From: Phycisphaerales bacterium
GTDB taxonomy: Bacteria; Planctomycetota; Phycisphaerae; Tepidisphaerales; Tepidisphaeraceae
Length of the DNA: 5,880 nt
NCBI GenBank assembly: GCA_028288905.1
Contig: JAQGHJ010000609.1
Location: 1-5,880 of the forward strand
Direction of reading: 5' to 3'
Shown piece after piece: positions 1 to 5,880 of the stretch. Positions within the stretch are counted from its first letter, which is position 1. Every line of letters begins with the position of its first letter. Under the pieces are notes generated by a model. It was given only the letters and a program-made list of their open reading frames with translations. It had not been told where the DNA came from and made no database searches. The position numbers and the translations under genes were made by a program.

Positions 1-637
1 GTCGGCCGGGGCGGCGGCGGCGGCGACGGTGTCCGCGACGACCTCGTCCGCCGCCCCGGCGGCGTCGCCAATCCACCCGTTGATCCGCGACCTGCGGCTC
101 GCGGTCGAGGTGAACCCCGCGGCCGCGGCCGGGTACCGGGTCGTCGGGTACGACAACGGCCCGCGGAGCTGGGGCGAGTGGGCCGGCCGGGACGACCACG
201 AGGTGATGGCGGCCGGCACGACGTTCACCGCCCTGCTGGAGGTCGTGCCGGCCGGGCAACCGCTGCCGGAGGCGACGGGCACGGCCGGACCCGCCGGTGC
301 CGCGCTGCGGTACGGCCGCCCGCACGCGATCGTCGTCACGTCGACCGAGCTGCTGACGGTGGCGGTCGAGTACCGCGAGGGCCCGGCCGCCACCCCGGTC
401 CGGGTCGAGCTGCCGGTGTCGGTCGAGGCGGCGGCGATCGAGCTGGCGTCGCCCGACTTCCGCGCCGCCGCTGGTGCCGCCGCCCTCGGGCTGAGCCTGC
501 GGCAGCCAACCCCGGCCGACGAGCCGACGCTGGACGCCGCGATCAAGCTGCTGGCCGACGTGACCGCGACGACGCCCGCCGCCGACCGCCTCGGCCTGCT
601 CGACATGGCCCGGCGGGTGAAGGCGATCGGGCGGTGA
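1..637 (+). CDS. YfbK-like von Willebrand factor A protein, C-terminal fragment (partial)
   Basis: This is the 3' end of a gene whose beginning lies left of the window. The frame is open from base 2, so the in-frame GTG at 29 is probably not the true start. The 211 visible residues begin with an Ala/Thr/Ser/Pro-rich linker (about 24 residues). A domain matching the C-terminal part of YfbK-type VWA proteins (DUF3520) follows. Its family landmarks are DLRLAVEVNP, then GYRVVGYDN, then the AAGTTFTALLEVVPAG segment, a VAVEYRE strand, and ASPDFRAAAGAAALGLSLR before a helical tail. In full-length relatives an N-terminal domain and a metal-binding VWA domain precede this region, and they often occur in exported or lipoprotein forms. 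Their precise role is poorly defined. The low-complexity linker in front of the domain is longer than in the YfbK proteins I know. The stop is TGA at 635-637. Domain assignment is from recalled family motifs; the VWA domain itself is not visible. Confidence 0.8.
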   Translation, partial: SAGAAAAATVSATTSSAAPAASPIHPLIRDLRLAVEVNPAAAAGYRVVGYDNGPRSWGEWAGRDDHEVMAAGTTFTALLEVVPAGQPLPEATGTAGPAGAALRYGRPHAIVVTSTELLTVAVEYREGPAATPVRVELPVSVEAAAIELASPDFRAAAGAAALGLSLRQPTPADEPTLDAAIKLLADVTATTPAADRLGLLDMARRVKAIGR

Positions 638-670
638 GACGCGGCGGGGAGCCGGCGGAACCGAGTCGGA

Positions 671-803
671 GGCCCGCCCGTCCGTGACACGGGCTTTCAG
701 CCCGCACGTGTCCCGCCAGTAAATCAGATCAATCGGACGGCCAGGGTCATCGACTTCAAGCCTTGCGCACACGCTGGAAGCCCCTGTTACGGACGGGCGG
801 GCC
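671..803. repeat. 133-bp element with 31-bp imperfect terminal inverted repeats
   Basis: Bases 671-701 and 773-803 are inverted copies matching at 28 of 31 positions; mismatched pairs are 686/788, 690/784 and 697/777. The outermost 13 bases (GGCCCGCCCGTCC and its complement) are perfect. The roughly 70-bp interior has lower GC than its surroundings and encodes nothing convincing. The left arm carries its own hairpin, with a degraded version in the right arm. The design resembles a non-autonomous miniature inverted-repeat element or a head-to-head pair of REP-like palindromes. The trinucleotide GGA abuts both ends (668-670 and 804-806), which is too short to call a target duplication. It fills most of the gap between the VWA gene and the hydrolase gene. 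No transposase is present in the window. Confidence 0.7.
686..712. repeat. Nested hairpin in the left arm of the 133-bp element
   Basis: CGGGCT, a TTC loop, then AGCCCG forms a perfect 6-bp stem (690-695 with 699-704). GACA (686-689) and TGTC (709-712) can extend it by four pairs across a four-base bulge. It lies about 50 bases past the VWA stop codon and could halt transcription, but no U-rich tract follows. A palindromic repeat unit is therefore the better description than an intrinsic terminator. Confidence 0.6.
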
Positions 804-888
804 GGACGTTCGGCGTGTCGGAAGTGAAGTCCCATCGCCCCGCCGCCTCAGCTGCGGGCCGCCGCCCGGTTGTACCTCGGGCATTGCG

Positions 889-903
889 ATGGCATCCTGC
901 CAT
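889..903 (+). promoter_or_regulatory. Small hairpin covering the hydrolase start codon
   Basis: ATGGCA (889-894), a TCC loop and TGCCAT (898-903) form a perfect 6-bp stem. The right arm contains the first two bases of the ATG at 902. No Shine-Dalgarno sequence is visible in the 20 bases upstream. If transcribed, the hairpin could partly mask the start codon, but the stem is short and may be chance. Confidence 0.2.
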
Positions 904-3307
904 GGTGCGATTCCTCCCCCTGCTCGCGTCGCTGATCCTCCTGCCGACTCTGGTCCGGGCGGCCGATCCGCCGCCGGCCGCTCCTGCCACCCGGCCCTCC
1001 CTGCCCGGCACGTGGGGCGTGAACATCCACTTCACCGCCCCGCTGCCCGGTGAGGCGAAGATGCTGGCCGATGCGGGGGTGGCCGTCGTGCGAACCGACT
1101 TCGCCTGGGGCCGGACCGAGCGGCGGCCCGGCGCGTACGACTTCGGCCCGTACGATGGATTGGTGCGGGCGCTGGAGTCGCACGGCATCCGCCCGCTGTT
1201 CATCCTCGACTACGGCAACCGGCTGTACGACGACGGGTTGGCCCCGCACACCGACGCCGGGCGGGCCGCGTTCGCGGCGTGGGCGGCGGCGGCCGCGACG
1301 CACTTCAAGGGCCGCGGCGTGATCTGGGAGCTCTGGAACGAGCCGAACCTCAAGCAGTTCTGGAAGCCGGTCCCGAGCGCGGCCGACTACGCCACCCTCG
1401 CCGTCGCCACCGCCAAGGCGGTTCGAGTGGCGGACCCGGACGCGACGATAGTCGGCCCGGCCGCCAGCACGGTCGACCTGCCGTACCTCGAGACCTGCTT
1501 CAAGGGCGGGCTGCTCGACCACCTGTCGGCCGTCACGGTCCACCCGTACCGGGGGACCGAGCCCGAGTCGGCCGCGAAGGATTTCCGAGCCCTCCGCGAC
1601 CTGATCGCCCGCTACGCGCCGAAGGGGAAGGCGGTGCCGATCTTCAGCGGCGAGTGGGGCTATTCGTCCGTCGTCGGCGGGGTCGACGAGGCGACGCAGG
1701 CGAGGTACCTGCCGCGGCAGTGGCTGTCGAACCTGGCGAACGACGTGTCGCTGAGCGTCTGGTACGACTGGCGCGACGACGGCACGGACCCGAAGGAACA
1801 CGAACACCACTTCGGCACCGTCCGACAAGCCCCCCGCCCTGGCGGCGGCAGGGACGGCGCGGCGCCATTCGAGCCCAAGCCGGCGTACTTGGCGATGCGG
1901 ACGCTGACGGCACAGCTCGCCGGGTACGCATTCAGCAAGCGCATAGCGGTGGGTGATCCCGAGAAGGACTACGTGCTGCTGTTCGCCAAAAGCCGCCCCG
2001 CGGGCGAGACCGGCACCGGGCCGGCCGACGTCGCGTTGGCCGTATGGACGACCCGGCCGGGGGAGGTCGAGCTGGAGGTGCCCGCGTCCCCCGGAACGTT
2101 CCGCGTGACGGGGCATTTGGGCGAGTCGGAGCCCGACCTCGTCGGCCGGTCGTCCGGGGTACGCGTGAAGGCCACGCAGGCTGTCCGCTACCTCAAGCCG
2201 GGCGAGCCGAACGCCCTGCTGCACGTCGCGGCGGCGTGGGAACGGCTGCCGCTGGACCTGCGGGCGCGCGCCGAGGGCGGCGGCACGACGATCCGCTCCC
2301 GCGTCGCCAACCCACTGGACACAACGGCGAGGTTAGCTGTTGCGCCGCGCGGGGCCGGGGTCCCGTCACCCGAGGCGTTCGCTCCGCGGTCCGAGCGGGA
2401 AGTGACCGTGCCCCACGTCCCGTTGAGCCGCGACCCGGAGCCGCAGGTCGTCACGGTCGACCTGCACGTGGAGGGCGTCGGCGTCGTCTCCCAGTGGGCG
2501 GCGGCCCGGGCGACCAATCCGGTGCGGCTGACGCGGGTCGGGGCGGTGGGCGATGACGAGATCGTGACGGTGGAGAACCTTTCCGCCGACCCCTTGGAGG
2601 GACGCCTGAGCCTGCGCGTCGAGGGACGCGCCGGCGGCGAGCCGCCGGCGGTACCGGTGACGGTGGCCGCCGGCGGGCGGGTCACGGCGCGGCTCGCGGC
2701 CACGGGGGCGGACGGGCGCCGCTACCCGTCGTTCGGCCTCGGCTTGTCGGACGGGGCACGGTCGGTCGTCAGCGTGCCGACGGCCGCCTACACGCCGTTG
2801 GCCGACGCGGCCAGCCCCGCCGGAACGTACCGGCTCTCGGTCGACGGGGACAAGAAGGTGAAGAGCGAGCAGACGCTGAGCATCGCTGAGCCGCCCGCGG
2901 GCCCACTGGCCGAGGGGGTGAAGGGCATGGCGCTGACTTACCGGTTCGACGCGGGGCACAAGTTCGTTCAGGTGATGCCGGCGACGGCCGCGGCGAAGGC
3001 CCTGCAGGGCAGGCCGCGGGAACTGCGGGTGTGGGTGTACGGCGACAACACCGGCAACGTCGCTCGCATGCGGTACGCCGGGGCGGACGGCCAGACGTTC
3101 CAGCCGGACGGCGTCCGGCTCGACTGGTCGGGCTGGCGGCTCGTCACCTTTCGCCTCGACGGGACCGGCGCCGCCCACTGGGGCGGGAAGAATGACGGCG
3201 TCCCCGCCCACCCGCTCCGGCTCGACACGTTGCTCCTGGTCGACAACGCGACGAAGGAGGCGACCGGCGGCACCCTGTACTTTGCCGCGCCGACCGCGGT
3301 GGAGTGA
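902..3307 (+). CDS. Exported GH39/PslG-like clan A glycoside hydrolase with C-terminal beta-sandwich module
   Basis: This 801-residue protein probably hydrolyses a polysaccharide or glycoside outside the cytoplasm; the substrate cannot be read from sequence. Residues 1-20 form a signal peptide (MVRF, hydrophobic core, cleavage near VRA-AD), which is why the ATG at 902 is chosen over an in-frame GTG at 815. Residues 36 to about 345 look like a TIM-barrel catalytic domain. E147 in LWNEPN (144-149) is the likely acid/base, and E251 in FSGEWGY the likely nucleophile. HPY at 214-216 and WYDW at 287-290 are typical active-site or barrel strands of this clan. Residues 346-640 look like several beta-sandwich domains. 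Residues 641-801 resemble a jelly-roll, carbohydrate-binding-like module, with RVWVYGDNTGNVARMR, a DWSGWRLVTF strand and a final LRLDTLLLVDN strand. The gene converges on the CAP gene. The GH39 versus GH5-type assignment is uncertain; the two catalytic glutamates are secure by motif. Confidence 0.85.
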   Translation: MVRFLPLLASLILLPTLVRAADPPPAAPATRPSLPGTWGVNIHFTAPLPGEAKMLADAGVAVVRTDFAWGRTERRPGAYDFGPYDGLVRALESHGIRPLFILDYGNRLYDDGLAPHTDAGRAAFAAWAAAAATHFKGRGVIWELWNEPNLKQFWKPVPSAADYATLAVATAKAVRVADPDATIVGPAASTVDLPYLETCFKGGLLDHLSAVTVHPYRGTEPESAAKDFRALRDLIARYAPKGKAVPIFSGEWGYSSVVGGVDEATQARYLPRQWLSNLANDVSLSVWYDWRDDGTDPKEHEHHFGTVRQAPRPGGGRDGAAPFEPKPAYLAMRTLTAQLAGYAFSKRIAVGDPEKDYVLLFAKSRPAGETGTGPADVALAVWTTRPGEVELEVPASPGTFRVTGHLGESEPDLVGRSSGVRVKATQAVRYLKPGEPNALLHVAAAWERLPLDLRARAEGGGTTIRSRVANPLDTTARLAVAPRGAGVPSPEAFAPRSEREVTVPHVPLSRDPEPQVVTVDLHVEGVGVVSQWAAARATNPVRLTRVGAVGDDEIVTVENLSADPLEGRLSLRVEGRAGGEPPAVPVTVAAGGRVTARLAATGADGRRYPSFGLGLSDGARSVVSVPTAAYTPLADAASPAGTYRLSVDGDKKVKSEQTLSIAEPPAGPLAEGVKGMALTYRFDAGHKFVQVMPATAAAKALQGRPRELRVWVYGDNTGNVARMRYAGADGQTFQPDGVRLDWSGWRLVTFRLDGTGAAHWGGKNDGVPAHPLRLDTLLLVDNATKEATGGTLYFAAPTAVE

Positions 3308-3314
3308 CGCGGGC

Positions 3315-3328
3315 GCGGGGCGCCCCGC
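3315..3328. terminator. Possible bidirectional terminator palindrome between convergent genes
   Basis: GCGGGGCGCCCCGC is a perfect 14-bp palindrome in the 46-base gap between the hydrolase stop (3305-3307) and the CAP stop on the other strand (3354-3356). Folded as RNA it gives a 5-bp GC stem with a 4-base loop on either strand. No T-run follows on either side, so it is only a position-based guess. GC-rich palindromes of this size are not rare at this base composition. Confidence 0.25.
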
Positions 3329-3353
3329 CACGCCTCCGGGCCCCGATCGGTCC

Positions 3354-5144
3354 CTACCGCCTCTTGCCGGCTGCCGGCGACGCGATCGCCGTGACACCGA
3401 ATGCGAGGTCGCTCGCGTCGGCGTCGCCCGCCGCGACAGCGATGGACCACGCCCCGCCTGCCGGGGCGGTGGCGACGGCCGTCGGGCGGAGGACGAGCCG
3501 GACCGTGTATGACCCGGCGGACAAGGCGGCGAACCGCCACCGGCCGGCGGCGTCGACCTTTGCCACAGGTTCCGTCTTCCCACGGATGCCGTCGGCGTCG
3601 AGGTCGAGGAACACCTTCGCCTTGCGGTACGCCGGCTCCGCCGTATCGCGGACACCGTTGCCGTCGAGGTCGGCGAACACGGTCCCACCGATCGCGACCC
3701 GGTCGGTCACGTCGATCGGTTTGACCTTGGCCACCGCGGTCGTCCCACCGCCGGATTCTCCAGCGGCGGCGGTGGCCGTGACGTTGACCGACCTAGTGTC
3801 GGAGGTGTCCGAGTCGCCGGACGTGGTCGTCCGCCACCCGTCGGCGGCGGCGAGCCGGACGGTGTAGTCTCCGGCCGCCAGCCCGGTGAACGCGTACCCG
3901 CCGGCCGCGTCGGTGGTGGCGGTCGGCTCGTCGGCGCCGGCCGACCCGTCGCCGTCGACGTCGAGGAACACGAGCCGGCCGGCCGCCCCGCCCTCTCGCT
4001 TCTCCCGCTTGCCGTTGCCGTTGGCGTCCGCCCAGACCGCCCCGCGGATCACGCCGGCGGGCGGCGGGGGCGGCGACACCGGCCCGGCCGGCTCGCCCGA
4101 CTCGTCGGTCGGCACGGGTTCAGTCGGCGTCGGGTCGGCCGGCACCACCGGCGGCGCGGGCGGTACGACGGGCGGAGCGGCCGGGGGTACGACGACGGGC
4201 GGGACCGTCACCGGCGGCACGACGATCGGCGGGACGACGACCGGGGGAACGACGACCGGCGGCACGGCCGACGGCCGTACGTCCAGCTTCACGTTCGTCG
4301 CCCCGACCGCGACCGCGTTGAACGTCACCGCGTTTGGCAAGCCGCCGCCGCTGGCGGTGACGGTGTACGTGCCGGCCGGCACGGCCAGGGCGTAACCGCC
4401 GGTCGACCACGTGGTCGCGGTTTTCGTCAGCCCGTCGCCCGCCCGGACGGCCGTCAGCGTCACGCCGCCGAGGCCCTCGCCCGGGGTGTAGAAGTTATCC
4501 GCCGTCACCGCGTCGGTGAAGGCGACGCCGGTCAGGAACGACGTGCCGTTCACGTACCCGAAGTCCTCGGTGGACATCAGGGCGGAGTAGGTCTGGAAGT
4601 CGCCGGTGGCGATGCCGACGCCGACCTCCTTATACGCGCCGTTCAGCAGGTTCGTGCGGTGCCCGCGGCCCTCGATGCCCGCGTCGACGAACAGGTCCTT
4701 GTGCTCGGCGGCGGTCGTGGCGAGGCCCGGCGGCGCGGTCGGCTTGCTCCCGCGGTACGCGATGTTCTCGCCCCACCCGAACGTGCCGGCCGCGGCGTAC
4801 CCGGCCGTCGCCATCCGCTGGCCCGGGCTCGACCCGTTCGCCCCGGCGTGGGCGAACACGTCGGTCGCGATCATCTCCTGGCTGTGCCCGCGGGCGGCGT
4901 CGATGATCGCCGGGTTGAACGCCAGCGGTTGCTTTGCGTCCGCCGAGATCGTGCCGGCCGCCAGCCCCTCGTTCAGGTCGACGCCGAACCGGGCCGCCTC
5001 GGCCGTCGGGTTGGCCCGGGCGCGGTTCACCAGCTCGAGCATGTACTGCTCGAGGTCCGTCGGCGCGACGGCCGACATCAGCTGCCGCGACTCGAGCGAC
5101 TCGAACCGGGCGACGCGGGCGGCGGTGGTACGTTGGGAAGTCAT
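3354..5144 (-). CDS. Exported CAP/SCP-domain protein with proline-rich stalk and two SdrD_B-like modules
   Basis: This 596-residue modular protein is probably exported or surface-attached. The ATG at 5144 is chosen because it directly precedes the RFESLESRQLMSA leader (residues 13-25), which resembles the planctomycete LEPR-XLL motif; a longer frame would translate the palindromic repeat. Residues 29-190 are a CAP (SCP/PR-1) domain with HSQEM (His87), FAHAG (His99), GENIA (Glu126), GRGHRTNLLN (His162) and EVGVG. Thus the usual cavity His and Glu residues are present. Residues 200-289 form a beta-rich module (FLTGVAF, FYTPGEGLGGV) common after such CAP domains. A proline-rich stalk follows (about 294-363). 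Two SdrD_B/Cna-B-like domains occupy 366-457 and 485-585. Each has an acidic DxDGNG/DANGNG loop and a second DxDxDG loop (395-406, 514-525), suggesting calcium binding. No sortase motif or C-terminal membrane anchor is visible. The biochemical role of bacterial CAP domains is unsettled. No Shine-Dalgarno site is evident. Confidence 0.9.
   Translation of the reverse strand: MTSQRTTAARVARFESLESRQLMSAVAPTDLEQYMLELVNRARANPTAEAARFGVDLNEGLAAGTISADAKQPLAFNPAIIDAARGHSQEMIATDVFAHAGANGSSPGQRMATAGYAAAGTFGWGENIAYRGSKPTAPPGLATTAAEHKDLFVDAGIEGRGHRTNLLNGAYKEVGVGIATGDFQTYSALMSTEDFGYVNGTSFLTGVAFTDAVTADNFYTPGEGLGGVTLTAVRAGDGLTKTATTWSTGGYALAVPAGTYTVTASGGGLPNAVTFNAVAVGATNVKLDVRPSAVPPVVVPPVVVPPIVVPPVTVPPVVVPPAAPPVVPPAPPVVPADPTPTEPVPTDESGEPAGPVSPPPPPAGVIRGAVWADANGNGKREKREGGAAGRLVFLDVDGDGSAGADEPTATTDAAGGYAFTGLAAGDYTVRLAAADGWRTTTSGDSDTSDTRSVNVTATAAAGESGGGTTAVAKVKPIDVTDRVAIGGTVFADLDGNGVRDTAEPAYRKAKVFLDLDADGIRGKTEPVAKVDAAGRWRFAALSAGSYTVRLVLRPTAVATAPAGGAWSIAVAAGDADASDLAFGVTAIASPAAGKRR
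4188..4262 (-). repeat. Five 15-bp tandem units encoding PPVVV-type pentapeptides
   Basis: Inside the CAP gene, residues 295-319 consist of five consecutive PP-plus-three-residue units (PPVVV, PPVVV, PPIVV, PPVTV, PPVVV), encoded by five imperfect 15-bp repeats. Irregular PP-rich sequence continues to about residue 363. This would make a stiff, extended spacer between the CAP half and the SdrD_B-like half. Tandem units of this kind can change number by slippage without breaking the frame. Confidence 0.85.
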
Positions 5145-5161
5145 GTGGGCGGCGGCTTTGT

Positions 5162-5236
5162 TGTGGTGCAGGCTCTCCAGCCTGCACGTCCTGACGCGTT
5201 GCGTTTCCCCGTGCAGGCTGGAAGGCCTGCACCACA
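5162..5236. repeat. Paired nested palindromes (REP/BIME-like) upstream of the CAP gene
   Basis: Two 26-base arms, 5162-5187 and 5211-5236, are inverted copies with 24 of 26 matches and a 23-base spacer. Each arm is itself a hairpin. The first has GTGCAGGCT (5166-5174), a CTCC loop and AGCCTGCAC (5179-5187), a perfect 9-bp stem. The second has GTGCAGGC (5211-5218), a 6-base loop and GCCTGCAC (5225-5232), a perfect 8-bp stem. The element can therefore fold as two small hairpins or one large one. It ends 17 bases before the CAP start codon, so it is probably in that gene's leader or promoter region. No transposase is nearby. Confidence 0.8.
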
Positions 5237-5328
5237 CCGGAATCATCGCCCTCCGGCGCGGCCCGGTTGAGCGGATCGGACGCCGCCGCCGCCGCGTTCG
5301 ACCGGGCCTTGGCGAATCGGCGGTCCGG

Positions 5329-5357
5329 TTGTGAGGGGTATACGGGCGGGCTATAGT
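5329..5357 (+). promoter_or_regulatory. Candidate sigma-70-type promoter for the ABC transporter gene
   Basis: TTGTGA (5329-5334) and TATAGT (5352-5357) are separated by 17 bases. They match the -35 and -10 consensus at 4 of 6 and 5 of 6 positions in otherwise GC-rich DNA. Transcription would start near 5364, leaving a leader of roughly 80 bases before the proposed GTG at 5445. It is predicted from consensus only; planctomycete promoters can diverge from it. Confidence 0.4.
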
Positions 5358-5431
5358 CAACGGGTTCTACGCGGGCGGCGGCCGCGGGGTCGGCCCGTGC
5401 CTCCGACACTTCCGGCAAACCCTTTGACGAC

Positions 5432-5435
5432 GGAG
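5432..5435 (+). promoter_or_regulatory. Ribosome-binding site deciding the ABC gene start
   Basis: GGAG lies nine bases before the GTG at 5445. The frame is open for some distance upstream and there is no ATG before the Walker A region, so this site is the best available argument for starting at 5445 rather than the in-frame GTGs at 5397 or 5490. Confidence 0.45.
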
Positions 5436-5444
5436 CCTTCGGCG

Positions 5445-5880
5445 GTGCAACCCAACCCCGCGACCACGACATCCGACCCGTCCGCCGGCGTGGCCCGCGC
5501 GACCGGTGCCCCCGCGGCCGCGGCGGACGGCCCGCTGTCGGTATCGGCCGTGGTCAAGCGGTTCCGACAGGGGGACCGCGGGGTCCGGGCGCTCGACGGC
5601 GTAAGCCTCGACGTCCGCCGCGGGTCGTTCGTCGCCGTCATGGGGGCGAGCGGGTCGGGCAAGAGCACGATGCTGCACCTGATGGCCGGGCTGACGACGG
5701 CCGACGAGGGCAAAGTCGTCGTCGACGGGCAGGACATCGGCCGGCTCGACGACAAAGCGCTGACCCTCTTCCGCCGCCGGCACATCGGCCTGGTATTCCA
5801 GTCGTTCAACCTGATCCCGACGTTGACGGCCGAGGAGAACCTGCTGCTGCCGCTGATGCTCGACGGCAAGGTCGACCGCC
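5445..5880 (+). CDS. ABC transporter ATP-binding protein, LolD/MacB type (partial, N-terminal part)
   Basis: The gene runs off the right edge; 145 codons are visible from the proposed GTG start. Residues 1 to about 28 are an Ala/Thr/Pro-rich extension unusual for this family. The ATPase domain then begins with LSVSAVVKRFRQG and RALDGVSLDVRRG. The Walker A motif GASGSGKST is at 67-75, followed by MLHLMAGLTTADEG. The Q-loop is GLVFQSFNLIPTLTAEENLLLPL (Q119). The FQSFNLIPTLTAEEN stretch is characteristic of the LolD/MacB/FtsE-like group, which powers lipoprotein release or substrate efflux with a FtsX/MacB-fold permease. The ABC signature, Walker B and H-loop lie beyond the window. A permease gene would be expected just downstream. 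It is divergent from the CAP gene and has its own candidate promoter. The ATPase call is firm; the substrate and exact start are not. Confidence 0.88.
   Translation, partial: MQPNPATTTSDPSAGVARATGAPAAAADGPLSVSAVVKRFRQGDRGVRALDGVSLDVRRGSFVAVMGASGSGKSTMLHLMAGLTTADEGKVVVDGQDIGRLDDKALTLFRRRHIGLVFQSFNLIPTLTAEENLLLPLMLDGKVDR

Noticed and set aside
719..772. RNA gene in the lower-GC interior of the 133-bp element
   Set aside because: No tRNA cloverleaf or other recognisable RNA fold was found; the lower GC is better explained by the element's separate origin.
815..901. GTG at 815 as start of the hydrolase
   Set aside because: It adds 29 residues of Arg/Pro/Ala-rich sequence before a good signal peptide that begins exactly at the ATG at 902.
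848..2224. Long - strand open frame (458 residues) opposite the hydrolase gene
   Set aside because: It is Arg/Gly/Pro-rich with no recognisable domain, and is the antisense shadow expected in very GC-rich coding DNA.
2366..3688. Long - strand open frame (440 residues) spanning the hydrolase 3' end and the CAP 3' end
   Set aside because: It overlaps two well-supported genes and has Arg/Pro/Ser-rich composition without domains; treated as a shadow frame.
4137..4262. CRISPR-like regularly spaced repeats
   Set aside because: The repeats are adjacent 15-bp units with no spacers, lie in frame inside a gene and encode a proline stalk.
3886..4395. + strand frame with a Gly/Thr-rich repetitive protein (TGGTTTGG-type)
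   Set aside because: This is the antisense reading of the PPVVV stalk of the CAP gene; the repetitiveness comes from that array.
5145..5360. Extension of the CAP reading frame up to 5360 on the - strand (72 more residues)
   Set aside because: It would translate straight through the palindromic repeat and an Arg-rich stretch, and would place the LEPR-XLL-like leader internally. The ATG at 5144 gives the expected N-terminus.
5337..5360. TTGACT and TATACC on the - strand as a promoter for the CAP gene
   Set aside because: The two boxes are separated by only 12 bases, too close for a standard sigma-70-type promoter.
5357..5869. - strand frames opposite the ABC gene
   Set aside because: They are antisense to a gene with clear Walker A and Q-loop motifs and show no domain of their own.

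Overview
The window is very GC-rich DNA. It looks like a planctomycete, probably from one of the large-genome, soil or freshwater lineages. The main clue is the N-terminal FESLESRQLMSA motif of the CAP-domain protein, which resembles the LEPR-XLL-type leader found on many planctomycete exported proteins. Weak or absent Shine-Dalgarno sites, large modular exported proteins and dispersed palindromic intergenic repeats fit this assignment. It is an inference from sequence features, not a database match.

Layout, left to right. (1) 1-637, + strand: the 3' end of a gene for a YfbK-like von Willebrand factor A protein, of which only the C-terminal (DUF3520-type) domain is visible. (2) 638-901: a non-coding gap filled largely by a 133-bp element (671-803) with 31-bp imperfect terminal inverted repeats and a nested hairpin. 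(3) 902-3307, + strand: an exported GH39/PslG-like (clan A) glycoside hydrolase with a C-terminal beta-sandwich-like module. (4) 3308-3353: a short convergent gap holding a GC-rich palindrome. (5) 3354-5144, - strand: an exported or surface CAP/SCP-domain protein with a proline-rich stalk and two SdrD_B-like modules. (6) 5145-5444: a divergent intergenic region. It contains a paired, nested inverted repeat (5162-5236), a candidate sigma-70-type promoter facing right (5329-5357) and a GGAG ribosome-binding site. (7) 5445 to the end, + strand: the N-terminal half of a LolD/MacB-type ABC transporter ATPase.

The genes do not form an obvious operon or pathway. The + strand VWA and hydrolase genes are separated by a repeat element, the CAP gene is convergent to the hydrolase gene, and the ABC gene appears to have its own promoter. 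A loose common theme is the cell envelope or surface: two exported proteins and a lipoprotein- or efflux-type ABC ATPase. I found no evidence of a new defence, mobile or biosynthetic system. The least ordinary features are the two intergenic inverted-repeat elements, which share a similar nested design and may belong to a dispersed repeat family.
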